Below, piece by piece: positions 1-12,254 of a stretch of DNA of 64,000 nucleotides (within the stretch, counting starts at the first letter, position 1; each line of letters opens with the position of its first letter). The translations under genes and the position numbers were made by a program. Origin of the DNA: Owenia fusiformis. Taxonomy: Eukaryota > Annelida > Polychaeta > Sabellida > Oweniidae. The stretch lies in contig CAIIXF020000008.1 of NCBI GenBank assembly GCA_903813345.2, positions 29,886,005 to 29,950,004 of the forward strand, written 5' to 3'. The notes below the pieces were generated by a model. It ran no database searches. It saw only the letters and a list, made by a program, of their open reading frames with translations, and was not told the origin of the DNA.

Positions 1-420
1 ATTATCAATAACAATCTTCACTACTCTGTGAAAACTCTCCGCTCTTCTGCAATGTAATCACTTCTCTGCCATATAATTACCACTCTGCAATACATTCTCC
101 TCTCTGTACAGTCACCAACCTGCAATACAATTGCTTCTTTGTTATAAAATCACCACTCTGCAAAATTGTCAATAATCTGCAGTACAGTCACCAATGTACA
201 ATCCAAAATGTTTCTTTGAAATAAAATCACTCTGAAATGCAATCACAATTCCGCAATACAGACCAATTTGCAATGCAATAGCTTCTCTGTAATATCACAA
301 TTCTGCAAAACAGTCACCGATCTGCAATGCAATATCTCCTCTGTAATAAAATCACCACACTGCAATATAATCAATACTCTGCAATACAGTCAACACAATC
401 TATTTAGAACTATTTAATAG
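1..420. repeat. Degenerate minisatellite (CTCTGCAATACAGTCACC-like)
   Basis: The stretch is built from diverged copies of short blocks resembling CTCTGCAATACAGTCACC and CTCTGTAATAAAATCACC, recurring irregularly to about 400. Copies are too diverged to fix a period by eye. No coding potential is seen. The array runs off the left edge of the window. Confidence 0.7.
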
Positions 421-429
421 TATTTTACA

Positions 430-1180
430 AGCATGCGAAGAGTCTAATGCGAACAAGTAAATAGTCTAATATGAACATGCAAAGAGTTTAGTACGAACAA
501 GTAAAGAGTCGAATACGAACAATTAAAGAGTCTAATGCGAACATGCAAAGAGACTAATACGAAAAAGTAAATAGTCCAATACGAAGATGCTAAGAATCTA
601 ATACGAGCAAGTAAATAGTCTAATACGATAACGCAAAGAGTCGAATACGAACAAGTAAATAGTCTAATACCAACATGCAAAGAGCTGAATACGAACAAGT
701 AAATAGTATAATACCAACATGCAAAGAGCTGAATACGAACAAGTAAAGAGTCTAAAACGAACATGCAAAGAATCTAATACGAACAAGTTAATAGTCTAAT
801 ACGAACATGCAAAGAGCTGAATACGAACAAGCAAATAGTCTAATACAAAATGCAAAGGGTCGAATACAAACAAGTAAAGAGGCTAAAACGACCATGCAAA
901 GAGTCTAATACGAACAAGTAAATATTCTAATACGAACATGCAAAGAGTCGAATACGAACAAGTAAATATTATAATACGAACATGCAAAGAGTCGAATACG
1001 AACAAGTAAATATTCTAATACGAACATGCAAAGAGTCGAATACGAACAAGTAAATATTCTAATACGAACATGCAAAGAGTCGAATACGAACAAGTAAATA
1101 TTCTAATACGAACATGCAAAGAGTCGAATACGAACAAGTAAAGAGTCTAATAGTCTAATACGAACAAGTAAAAGCCTAAT
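430..1180. repeat. 22/44-bp minisatellite
   Basis: Two related 22-mers alternate, one containing AATACGAACAAGTAAATA and one containing AATACGAACATGCAAAGAG, giving a 44-bp dimer period that is almost perfect between about 900 and 1130 and more diverged on both sides. The repeat lacks stops in several frames, so ORFs at 444-764 and 905-1093 on the minus strand, reading as repeated CSY/RIRLF blocks, are artefacts of the array. Confidence 0.9.
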
Positions 1181-2020
1181 AAGAAGATGTACAGACGCTA
1201 ACAAAATCAAGTTCACATGTATAGTCAATTCAGAACAAGTCTAAGTACTGTAGTCTAACAAAACTCATGTAAACGTCTATTAAGAATAGGAAAAGAGTCT
1301 AATATGCAGATGTAAATAGTCAAATCGGAAAAATTAAGACAATAAAAAGCACAAATAAAGTGTCTAACAACAATTAGTCAAGAGCCTAAACGGTCTAATA
1401 AGATATTCTAGCAAAGTTAAATGCTGATAAATTGAGTAATATTTACAAATAATTTTTTGCACTTTTGTAAAAAAACAATAACATTGTCAATATGTTAACT
1501 ACATGAAGGGTTATATTAAGAATGCTATCATAATATAATAAATATCTTTAGACGTTACCTCAATCAATGCGTGCCTTTAGATGTCTGCCCGATTCTGTCC
1601 CTGCTTTTGGGTTAAAATGTTGTACGTTTCTTTATATAGCACTACGCTTCTCAAGGGGCTTGCCATCTATCGATCATATACAATTTCTAAAGTTATTTAT
1701 TTAATGTGTTGTGTTTCGAAGAAAAATGAATAAGATAAGCTTATAAACATAACACTCCTGCTAACAAATGTTCTCAAGGTTGATTTCTGAGTAAAGCGGG
1801 CAGTGATGGTCACCCCAACCCTCTTATTTACGCTATCTACGCCTACGCCATACTCGCGAAACTTTCTGAATCAAGGCACCACCTACTCCATTTTCTCGCT
1901 AAACGAAACGGAGCTCCTTGTGTTAAAGATAAGACAATATAACACAAAACCTAGAAATGGTATTAATTTAGACGTGAGAAAAGATATTCTAATTTTTCCT
2001 TCTCATTTCATAATCTTTAA
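1181..2020. other. AT-rich non-coding stretch
   Basis: The first 200 bases are decayed minisatellite units. The rest looks single-copy and AT-rich. An 81-codon ORF (1803-2048) runs into the TIR element that follows and shows no recognisable protein features. I see no gene here. Confidence 0.5.
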
Positions 2021-2024
2021 ATAT

Positions 2025-2557
2025 AAAGGATGGGTATCGATATGGTGAACTTTTTGAACACACGTTTCTCTTAAACCAGTCATCAAAAAATTCTGAAAAT
2101 TTTACACATTGATTGTCAATTTAATGGTCATCTTTTGAATGGTGATCTTTATCTTACTTTTTATCGATTTGGGGGGTTTTGTTATAATTTTTTGAATACT
2201 TTTTGTTCAATCAACCAAAATGTCCTTTGTATATAACTAGTACTAGTATATGATGTTGAGAAGTCTAAGATCTAAATGTTGTATATAATATTTTGTTCCA
2301 ACAAGCTTCGGAAAGATATCTTATTTCATTCTCAAGAATAGGTAAAAAGGAACAAAAAACAATTGCACTAAAAAGCAAAAAATGTTAACAAAAACAGTTA
2401 AATAAAATGTATATAAATTATTGTTTCTGTATTAAATTGTTGTCAATCAGTCAATATTACATGATAGACCGTGTTTCTTTACAGAATGTTTTCAAGTAAT
2501 CGATTTGAGAGAAAAACATTGTTGAATTCAGTTTACCATATCGATACCAATCCTTTA
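2025..2557. mobile_element. TIR element with TATCGATA-containing ends, copy 1
   Basis: The left end AAAGGATGGGTATCGATATGG is matched by the reverse complement of the right end (CCATATCGATACCAATCCTTT), a roughly 20-bp TIR with one or two mismatches. TATA flanks both sides and may be the target duplication. The interior has no transposase. Related copies lie at 49147-49883 (both ends) and from 39712 (left end only). It looks like a non-autonomous DNA transposon. The TIR is not one I can assign to a superfamily. Confidence 0.75.
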
Positions 2558-2921
2558 TAGAGTTTCAATATTTTTGAGGGACGAAGAATCACAGATGGCA
2601 AAAATTGGGAATATGCTTTACTAAAAATCATGCATGAAGTTTAAAAAAGGTATTTGGTTGTTTATCGTTTTGTTAATACCCACCTCTGCAAAAAACATTG
2701 TATTTTTACATATACATAGAACTAGACTCCCCTCCCAGAGTTTGGTAACTGTTCGTGTTTTAATTTGAATTACATACTAGATCAGAAGTACATTCAAAAT
2801 TTGATGAATTTCGAAAATTGCCAAATTCAAACAGAAGCAAGTCACCTGCTTGTATCAGCGTGACATTGGCCCAATTCGATAACATATCATCCCGGCTATA
2901 GTGTTTCTGAAATGTGTATCC
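2558..2921. other. Non-coding, nothing recognised
   Basis: AT-rich sequence between the TIR element and the hAT-type MITE. No ORF of interest, repeat or regulatory motif is visible. Confidence 0.4.
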
Positions 2922-2929
2922 TGAGTCGC

Positions 2930-3172
2930 ACTGGACGATCCAGGGGGCGAGGGGGGCAAGGGGCGGGGCGTGGGGCCCCGGTTGGTGGGCCCAGAAAAAA
3001 ATTGGCTCACTAAAAACATTTTGGGCCCAAAAGTTCTGTAGCGCTTCAACTAGTGGAGGGCCTCAATTAGTGGGCCTTTTGGCATAACTTGGCCTTCTTT
3101 AGGCCTTTTTAAGCCAAATCACCAAAGGATGGGGCTTATATATTTCTTTTTTTTGGAAATCTGATCCGCCAG
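2930..3172. mobile_element. hAT-type MITE, 243 bp, TSD TGAGTCGC
   Basis: An exact 8-bp duplication, TGAGTCGC, flanks the element at 2922-2929 and 3173-3180. The ends are ACTGGACGATCCAGG and the complement of GATCCGCCAG, so the inverted repeats are short and imperfect. An 8-bp TSD and CACTGGCGGATC-like ends are typical of hAT-derived MITEs. The interior is G-rich, then rich in GGGCC/GGCCTTTTT blocks. Related GGGCC/GGCCT-rich sequence occurs near 9540-9830 and 52620-52830. Confidence 0.8.
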
Positions 3173-3180
3173 TGAGTCGC

Positions 3181-4530
3181 TACACACTGCATTGTCTATG
3201 GACACCCACGTATCATGCTCTTGTGGACCATTGTTGCATTCATGTGCTTTGGTCGAGTGACTAAGAACTGTGTCAATCAGAGGGGGCGGGTATGACCAGC
3301 CTGATATAGAAGTAGTCCCTTATACTCGTGTAATCAAGACTATCTTAGGCCCGTGCGTTTAAGGATATGATTAAGGATATGATTGTCTGGGTCCCCGTGA
3401 CTTCTCGAATTTATTGTCCTCGAATTGTGATTTCCACCTCTGCAGGTCATACTTCAATTTAGATTTTTATTAGATGCCTAAAATTATCCTTTACAACACA
3501 TCATTCTTTGAATTACATTAATGTAGTGTCTAAAATTAATTTTCTGTATTTTTACGTTTCTGTATAAACTATAAACAACAGTTCTATAATCATCTCCTAT
3601 TACTTTCAAATCATGCCACACGGACAGAATTCTTAGTAAAGCGGTGATATCCACTTCTGATATCTCGAATTCATTTTTCTGTGTTTTTATACTTGTGCAA
3701 ACTTACGTATCTATACAGGGTGAGCAAAATTTGCAAGTCAGTTCTGGTCTGTTTGAATGCATAGAAAGAAATACCCTTTGCATTCGTTCGACTTCACTTC
3801 TTAGAGAGCTTCGTCTTCGGTAGTTTATAACTAGGCAGGGTAAGAAAGAAAGAATGATACCTCATAAAACGGCTTTTCTTATAACTATGAAATATTTATT
3901 GTACAATAAAGTAAATTTTTTAATGTCAGATCACGCACTGTTAAAACATAGCAAGATTGAACGAACAGTACCTAACTGCGAACCATATTGACCGGGTGAT
4001 TTACAAAGTTATTTGCTGGAACCATGGTGTTTTTCTTAAACGCTCATGGCTAGAACAGTAGAAGGTGAGTCGCACATTTTTGCTCGGCCTGTAAAATATG
4101 TAGGCCAAAGATTGATTAACATTCAAATTCTAAGAAGGTAGACCCACAACAAGAACCTAGAATGTCAAGAATACCAGTTAAATTCTTTTAACCCTAATGG
4201 GCGGGGGGGTCGGATTTCCCCCCGGTATTTTTGTGGCATGAAACAAATATTTTTCTGGAATCGTAGTAGCTATAATTACAGATAAAAGAATACGCTGGTG
4301 CGAAAATCGAGGTGATCGGTGGCTGAGTTTCATAGTTGAAATTTGGGTTTTCATGTCAGAAATTGCTTGAAAATCACACATTATGTCAATCTCTATGTTT
4401 TCATAAAATAAAAATAAAAGCTGGTTCAATTTATTTTCTTTTGAAAATAGACAATATTTTATTTATACATGTGTATAGTGAATGTACTTTCCAAAAGGTT
4501 TTTACAGGGTAATCAGACTTTTTTTGACTG
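3181..4530. other. Non-coding flank left of the giant palindrome
   Basis: No gene is recognised. The stretch 3760-3850 (containing CCCTTTGCATTCGTTCGACT and GCTTCGTCTTC) is repeated in inverted orientation at about 9390-9475, so some inverted homology reaches beyond the main palindrome arms. A G-run followed by GGATTTCC at about 4200 resembles one at 9320. The minus ORF 4178-4429 is not recognisable. Confidence 0.5.
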
Positions 4531-4534
4531 CGAT

Positions 4535-6385
4535 ATATGTTTTCTACGGAAAGCGATAGGGGACATGCGCATAATTCAAAATCGAATGGAGTTTTAACAT
4601 GGGAGTGATATCACACACCGCGGCCCAGTCAGATAGATTTCATCGCGCACTGAATGAATTACAGGGGCCGCGTTGTGCAAAGTTAATTAAAATAAAGTGC
4701 GCACAAATTCCGGCATTCAGTGCGCGATGAAAAAATGATTATCTGTGAATAAATAACGAATAAAAATTCGTGGCACCACGAATTTGATGTTTTCGAAAGA
4801 CTGCGGAGTGAGCCAGCGAAATGACAATTTTGGATAATTTTGATGGCTCCAACGAGGAGAACTTTGAGATTTCCCGATTCTAGCGCGCAGCACACCCAGG
4901 ACATGCGCACTTTTATCAGATTCGATTCTAATATGGTTTCAAAGATAATGTTCATTAAAAGAGGGCGTATGCATACAGATTACACGTGGCGTTATGTTGA
5001 AGTGACCCTTGCAAAGGGTTCCATTGAAAATATATTATTTTGGGCCATTTCATATCTTTTAATTGATATTGTATAAAATATTTTCAATGTTTGAAAATTA
5101 TAATCTTATAAATAACATTTTATGTAATAAAACTGTAACAAAATGGTAAATACGGAATATGATGCAATACAATGCAGTGCAATATGATGTTATACAATGC
5201 AGTGCAATATGATGCAATACAATGTGGTGCAATATGATGTAATACAATGCGGTGCAATATGATGCAATACAATGCAGAGCAATATGATGCAATACAATGC
5301 AGTGCAATATGATGCAATACAATGTAGTGTAATATATTGCAATACAAAGCAGTGTTATATGATGCAAAAAATGCAGTGCAATATGATACAATACAATGTA
5401 TCGCAATATAATACAATAAAATGCAGTGCAAAACGATGCAATACAATACAGTGCAATATAATGCAATGCAATGCAGTGCAATGCAATACAATGCAAAACA
5501 ATGCCGTGCAGTGCAATACAATGTAGTTCATTTCAATACAATGCAGTGCAATACAATGTGGTACAGTGCAATACAATGCAGTGCAATACAATACAATACA
5601 GTGCAATTCAATACAATGCAATACAACACAGTGCAATACAATACAATGCTGTGCAATACAATACATTACACTGCAATAAAATGCAATGCAGTGTAATAAA
5701 ATGCAGTGTAATTCAAGACAATGCAATAAAATACTGTGCAATACAATACAGTGCAATATAATACAATGCAGTGCATTGCAATGTAGTGCAATACAATATG
5801 GTGCAGTGCAATATATTGCTGTGCAATACAAAACAATGCAGTGTAATACAATACAGTGCAACACAATGTGGTACAGTGCAATACAATGCAATGCAATACA
5901 ATACATCGCAGTTCAATACAGTGCAATACAATGTAGTGCAATGCAGTGCAATAAAATACAATACAGTTACAATGTAGTTCATTTCAATACAATGCAGTGC
6001 AATACAATGTGGTACAGTGCAATACAATGCAGTGCAATACAATACATCGCAGTTCAATACAGTGCAGAACAATACAATACAGTGCAATACAATACATCGC
6101 AGTTCAGTGCAGTGCAATACAATACAGTGCAATACAATACATCGCAGTTCAATACAGTGCAATACAATACAATACAGTGCAATTCAATACAATGCAATAC
6201 AATACAGTGCAATACAAAACAATGATGTTTAATAAAATGCAGTGTAATTCAAGACAATGAATTACAATACAGTTCAATATAATACAATACAGTGCACTGC
6301 AATGCAATGCAATACAATATGGTGCAGTGCAATATATTGCAGTGCAATTCAAAACAATGCAGTGTAATACAAATGCAGTGCAACA
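4535..6385. repeat. Giant inverted repeat, left arm
   Basis: Bases 4535-5150 are the near-perfect reverse complement of about 8140-8760. Landmarks include GGGAGTGATATCACACACCG at 4601 against its complement near 8680-8700, the block with CATCGCGCACTGAATGAATT, and GTGGCACCACGAAT. From about 5150 the arm becomes a pentanucleotide satellite (TRCAA/TRCAR, visible as GCAATACAATGCAGTGCAAT) running to about 6380. Many ORFs read as MQCNTMQYNAVQ-type repeats on one strand and CIALHCIVLYC on the other. They result from a 5-bp period that lacks stops and are not genes. Confidence 0.92.
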
Positions 6386-6430
6386 CAATTTTATCTGTGT
6401 TTATTTGACTGTAGAAGGTGTACATTCATA
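6386..6430. other. Centre of symmetry (loop) of the giant palindrome
   Basis: About 45 bases containing TTTATCTGTGTTTATTTGACTGTAGAAGG separate the plus-strand TRCAA satellite from its inverted counterpart. They do not belong to the pentanucleotide repeat. A short asymmetric spacer is expected at the centre of a foldback structure. Confidence 0.7.
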
Positions 6431-8760
6431 GCATTGAATTGCATTTCATTGCACTGTATTGTATTGTATTGTATAGCACATCATTGTATTGTATTGTACT
6501 GCATTTTATTGTATTGCACTGCATTGTATTATATTGCATTATATTGTACTGCATTGCACTGTATTATATTATATTGCACTGCATCGTACTTTATTGCACT
6601 GCATTGTATTGTACTGCAGTGTACTGCATTGTATTGCGCTGCATTGTATTGTATTGCACTGCATCATAATGTATTGCACTGTACCACATTGTGTTGCACT
6701 GCATTGTATTACACTGCATTGTTTTGAATTGCACTGCAATATATTGCACTGCACCATATTGTATTGCATTGCATTGCAGTGCACTGCATTGTATTATATT
6801 GCACTGTATTGTATTGCACAGTATTGTATTGCATTGTCTTGAATTACACTGCATTTTATTACACTGCATTGTATTTTATTGCACTGCATTGTATTGTACT
6901 GCAGTGTACTGTATTATATTGCACAGCATTGTTTTGTATTGCACTGCATTGTATTACACTGCATTGTTTTGAATTGCACTGCAATATATTGCACTGCATC
7001 ATATTGTATTGCATTGCATTGCAGTGCACTGCATTGTATTATATTGCACTGTATTGTATTGCACAGTATTGTATTGCATTGTCTTGAATTACACTGCATT
7101 TTATTACAATGCATTGTATTTTATTGCACTGCATTGTATTGTACTGCAGTGTACTGTATTCTATTGCACAGCATTGTTTGAATTGCACTGTATTGTATTG
7201 CATTGTATTGAATTGCACTGTATTGTATTTTATTGCACTGCATTGCACTACATTGTATTGCACTGTATTGTATTGCACTGCACTGAACTGCGATGTATTG
7301 TATTGCACTGTATTGTATTGCACTGCACTGTATTGAACTGCGATGTATTGTATTGCACTGCATTGTATTGCACTGTACCACATTGTATTGCACTGCATTG
7401 TATTGAAATGAACTACATTGTTACTGTATTGAATTGTATTGCACTGTACCACATTGTGTTGCACTGTATTGTATTACACTGCATTGCTTTGTATTGCACA
7501 GCAATATATTGCACTGCACCATATTGTATTGCACTGTATTGCAATATACTGCATTGTATTATATTGTACTTTATTGTATTGCACAGTATTGTATTGCAGT
7601 GTCTTGATTTACACTGCATTTTATTTTATTACAGTGTAATGTATTGTATTGCACAGCATTGTATTGTATTGTACTGTGTTGTATTGCATTGTATTGAATT
7701 GCACTGTATTGTATTTTATTGCACTGCATTGCACTACATTGTATTGCACTGTATTGAACTGCGATGTATTGTATTGCACTGCATTGTATTGCACTGTACC
7801 ACATTGTATTGCACTGCATTGTATTGCATTATATTGCACTGTATTGTATTGCATCGTATTGCACTGCATTTTATTGTATTATATTGCACTACATTGTATT
7901 GCATCATATTGCACTGCATTTTTTGCATCATATAACACTGCTTTGTATTGCATCATATTACACTACATTGTATTGCATCATATTGCACTACATTGTATTG
8001 CATCATATTGCTCTGCATTGTATTGCATCATATTGCACCGCATTGTATTACATCATATTGCACCACATTGTATTGCATCATATTGCACTGCATTGTATAA
8101 CTTCATATTGCACTGCATTGTATTGCATCATATTCCGTATTTACCATTTCGTTACAGTTTTATTACATAAAATGTTATTTATAAGATTATAATTTTCAAA
8201 CATTGAAAATATTTTATACAATATCAATTAAAAGATATGAAATGGCCCAAAATAATATATTTTCAATGGAACCCTTTGCAAGGGTCACTTCAACATAACG
8301 CCACGTGTAATCTGTATGCATACGCCCTCTTTTAATGAACATTATCTTTGAAACCATATTAGAATCGAATCTGATAAAAAAAAAGTGCGCATCATGGTCC
8401 TGGATGTGCTGCGCGCTAGAATCGGGAAATCTCAAAGTTCTCCTCGTTGGAGCCATCAATATTATCCAAAATTGTCATTTCGCTGGTTCACTCCGCAGTC
8501 TTTTGAAAAAAATCAAATTCGTGGTGCCACGAATTTTTATTCGTTATTTATTCACAGATAATCATTTTTTCATCGCGCACTGAATGAATACATTTCTGCG
8601 CACTTTATTTTAATCAACTTTGCACAACGCGGCCCCTGTAATTCATTCAGTGCGCGATGAAATCTATCTGACTGGGCCGCGGTGTGTGATATCACTCCCA
8701 TGTTAAAACTCCATTCGATTTTGAATTATGCGCAGGTCCCCTATAGCTTTCCGTAGTTTT
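6430..8760. repeat. Giant inverted repeat, right arm
   Basis: The satellite appears as its complement (ATTGCACTGCATTGTATTGC) from about 6430 to 8140, followed by the unique outer arm 8140-8760 that mirrors 4535-5150. The satellite half is longer here than on the left (about 1.7 kb against 1.2 kb), so the arms have expanded or contracted independently. Small indels distinguish the outer arms: an extra A-run at about 8378, and ATACATTTCTGCGC in place of a longer left-arm segment. The ends CTATAGCTTTCCGTAG and CTACGGAAAGCGATAG mark approximate boundaries. Confidence 0.92.
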
Positions 8761-8764
8761 CAAT

Positions 8765-9540
8765 ATAACTGTATGCGGCGCACACTGTAACTGTCCGCGA
8801 CTAACGTTTTGATCCAAATAATTTGAGTAAGAATGATTACTAGCATTCAAAAACTGATGGTCATAGATCCATGAATTTTTTGTGAGGTCCTAAAGTCTGT
8901 CAGGTGTCTGCAAGATATTTATAACCATTTCTGTATTAGTTCCTAATTCACCCCCCCCCCCGCTTCTCCCAAAGATTTTTCCATTTTGCAGCTAGTTTTA
9001 GTCATGATTCACTTTTTTCTCAGCCAATACTCGACCAATACCTCGTATAACATAAACACACTAATATATTTTAAAATTCAACAAAACCTATACATGTTCG
9101 TTACGGGGCATTCGCTTATTACTCAGATATGCATGATGTTGACTGTCTGTGTAAGAGCATGGTGATGAAATTACAATTCGCCTCTAAGTTTCAAAATCTC
9201 TGTTTTCAAAATTGTTTGGAAAATGTCATCATGATAAACCGGCCATGACATCTCATTTCTTCTCAGCCCTGAGATGTTTCAGGTGAAACAAAAAGATGCT
9301 TCAAGTATCAGGTATCAGACGGGGGGGGGGGCGGATTTCCCAAAGATGACCTTTCATATTGGCACGTTCGAAAACAAATTTTATAAACAGGCCTCCTTAC
9401 CCTGCGTGCAGAGTCTAGTTGAACTATGAAGACGAAGCCCTCTTTTAAGAAGTGAAGTCAAACGAATGCAAAGGGTAAGGCCTCATTTTCCATTGAACTG
9501 AATCTCCCAATGTTCGCTGTAGTTTTATGAGTATTCTCTA
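8765..9540. other. Non-coding flank right of the giant palindrome
   Basis: The stretch contains C- and G-homopolymer runs (about 8950 and 9320) and the inverted counterpart of 3760-3850 at 9390-9475. No protein-coding gene is recognised. Confidence 0.5.
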
Positions 9541-9835
9541 CAAGTTTGGATCGAGGGGCGGATCTGGGAACCAACAAGGGGGGGGGGGGGAAACTTCTGG
9601 TCTGAGAAAAAAACTTCCGAAAAAAATTTTGGGCCCCTATAACCAAAAAGTTGGCCCAAATTTTGAGGTCTATTTTCTTCAAAATTTGGCCAAAAATTAA
9701 AAAATAAGGCCTAAGAAGACCCATTTATGACCAAAAAGGCCCATTTTTTCGGGGCCTTAAGGCCTATTTTGGCTAAAAATTCTAATTGGACCCTATTTTT
9801 TTCTGGACCCCCCCAGGGCCAATCAAATTGCAGGA
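9541..9835. mobile_element. Diverged GGATC/GGGCC-type MITE remnant
   Basis: A segment with GGGGCGGATCTGGGAACC, a G-run, then GGGCCC and GGCCTA blocks resembles the 2930-3172 element and 52620-52830 in layout. No flanking duplication could be found, so its boundaries are uncertain. Confidence 0.45.
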
Positions 9836-9839
9836 TGCG

Positions 9840-11497
9840 ATCACATGAACAATCACGAGCCCGTGCTCTCTAAGGGCTGTGCATGCGCAAAGTAAATTTT
9901 GAAATCGTGGAAATGGTGTTAACATCAGTTCAATATAATCATTTTAAACCGGCTATACGGTCACACTACCCTACCGCGTGACCACGTTTAAAAGGGAAAC
10001 AGGGTACAGCTTAGTTGCAAATGGAGGACGTGGGTTTAATTCCATATTTCTGAACGTAAAATACATTTTACATTTATTTCTAGTGTTCTACCAGACATAG
10101 AATTGATTCATCAAGGAGTGTGTAGAATATTGTTGGCAAAAATCCACTATAGGCAAAGATAGATAATAGTGGGCGCAGTGAAGCAAAACCAAATGCAATA
10201 CACGATACATTTCAGTAAATCTATCAACGTACAGGGAGCATGTAAGTTTCCCTTCGAAAATGTTACATTGATATGTAACAAAAAAAAAACAGTTATCTGT
10301 TATTTAAACTGCGTGTCATCGTGTTATAGGTGGATACGTTTTCTAGTATGTTTGTCAACTGTATTTTTGTGAATTTGAACAAAACATTTTGAATGGTCGG
10401 TTTTTAGGACGGTAGTGAGTTAGACCATTCAAGGGGTTCTATAGAAAGATTCTTCACATGTAGTTCAGGCAATTGTAATTATTCTGAGTAGCAAATAGTC
10501 ATTAATACTGATAGCGGATAGTCATTTATCATTAACGTGTTGATATTTAATTTCGTTATTTTATTTCAATTTGATACCCTAGTAACACATATAATCTAGC
10601 GTTCTTGTTAATTTAATGACTAAAATGCATACGACTTGAAAGCCCGTGTCTAAATCTACAAAATAATGTTTACTTTATTTGGATTAAATAACAATTGATG
10701 ACACCTCAAAGCACCAACAGGCGGCCTTTTTAGCATTACTTTCACTGTTTGCAACGTAAATGTACATGAGGTCGGGACATAGCATGTCTGTATAATCAGC
10801 TTACTTTCTCGCTCCCTGTACTATTGAACAATTTACATTCCTTGTACCCTGTATTGATCAACTTTTGCAACTGTGTACCGTGTACTATGACATATCAAAT
10901 ATTTTAAAATTTAAAACGATATTATTTACATTATTTCTTCAACTATCATATAACTTGAACCATGGACTTCACTATTGCACCACTGAAGTGTAGCGAATAG
11001 AAATATTGGAGAGGTTAAGCTACCGTATAAAATCCAGAACGCAACTTAAACGTATCAATGGCCCCTATACAAATACATGTAGAGTTCACACATAAATAGC
11101 CGTTCAGCTCTAGTGTTTGTTTAGACTACACCATAGCTTGTAATGATTACATAGTATGCCATTGATGAAGTTCAATAGCTGGTTTTCTAATACATATTTT
11201 AAACGAGCTCGTTTCGTAAGATTATTGGAGTTAAATCATGCGTAACATACATCATCTTCTTCAGAAAGAATTATACTCTGCATCGAAATCAAAATTGCAA
11301 GGATAGTATTCAACAGACATGAGTATAATGATTCCCGTTGATAGCAACGTGAAATATGTAAATCTCCCGTTCTAAACACGCAACTTTGAAGTTGAACGGG
11401 TATCTGAAGTAGACTAAAGCGATACAATCCTATGTTGATTCAATGTACTTTGCGTTTACGTATACGTTTTGAAAAACCGTATTTGCTTAACCTCTCT
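9840..11497. other. Apparently single-copy non-coding sequence
   Basis: No repeat or recognisable protein is visible. A 67-codon ORF at 10169-10372 has no features that support it as a gene. The sequence ends abruptly at 11498, where homology to 32941 onward begins. Confidence 0.45.
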
Positions 11498-12252
11498 ATT
11501 ACTACTGTTATCCAGTATTATGTATTTTCCACCTTTATCTAAACATTCTTGATGCATTTTGACCTGAGATTCAAAGACCCGACAAAACCTTTGCTGTCAG
11601 TCTCTAAGATTGCTGATGACATTGGCTTCCAGCCGAGTCTCATTTTTATGTTGAACTTCTCACAAATATTGCTTTAACATATTCATTAATGTAGAATTCC
11701 AACGGGACATTATCAGGGAAATATGGGCCATTGTACAAAAAAGGTAAATGTCGAGACATTCAATTGTAAGATTTGTTTTCTTTACTTTGTGCATTGGAGC
11801 ATTGCCTGTGGAGGTGCACTATTGACTTTCCTATTAATCCAGGGATCCTTTTTCTGAGCACTTATATACCCCTTTTCTTTGATTATACTTGTGACATTAC
11901 ATACGTTCTGATATGTATCAATGATATCGTTATACTAAAGAGAATACTGTGGCAGCAAGAATACAATATTGAACAAAGCAAAAAAACTGACAAGAAATAC
12001 AATAATAAACACTATTTCAAATGGTTAGATTTTAGCAATTTATCACAATTTAGCGACATCCTGGAACTGCTCCACATACCCCTCACCACCGTAACCATGA
12101 CAACCATAACTTTAACACATTTAGACTATATGTTATAGAAGTTGGTAGATGTATTGTAATGTAGTTGCTCTTCAATCTGTAGCGATTTCATTACAAAAGG
12201 ACTAAATCTCTTAAAATTAGAATATTTGTATCTTTACTTTCCGGACACCCTG
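11498..12252. mobile_element. Left-truncated mariner-type MITE (unit A copy)
   Basis: This matches 32941-33694. It ends with TTTCCGGACACCCTG followed by TA, the right TIR of the element complete at 32716-33694, but its left end is absent because homology starts at 11498. A 121-codon ORF (11773-12138) lies inside. Unit B has one base fewer (ACATAGTTC against ACATACGTTC near 11900), which breaks this frame, so I do not call it a gene. Confidence 0.75.
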
Positions 12253-12254
12253 TA

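Noticed and set aside
1803-2048. 81-codon plus ORF
   Set aside because: It runs into the TIR element and shows no protein features.
5098-8192. Many ORFs up to 308 codons (Cys/His/Leu/Ile-rich or Met/Gln/Asn/Tyr-rich) on both strands
   Set aside because: They translate a 5-bp satellite that lacks stops in several frames. Overlapping frames give equivalent repeats, and there is no codon signature of a gene.
11773-12138. 121-codon ORF beside the mariner-type element
   Set aside because: The unit B copy has a one-base difference that breaks the frame, and the ORF has no recognisable domain.
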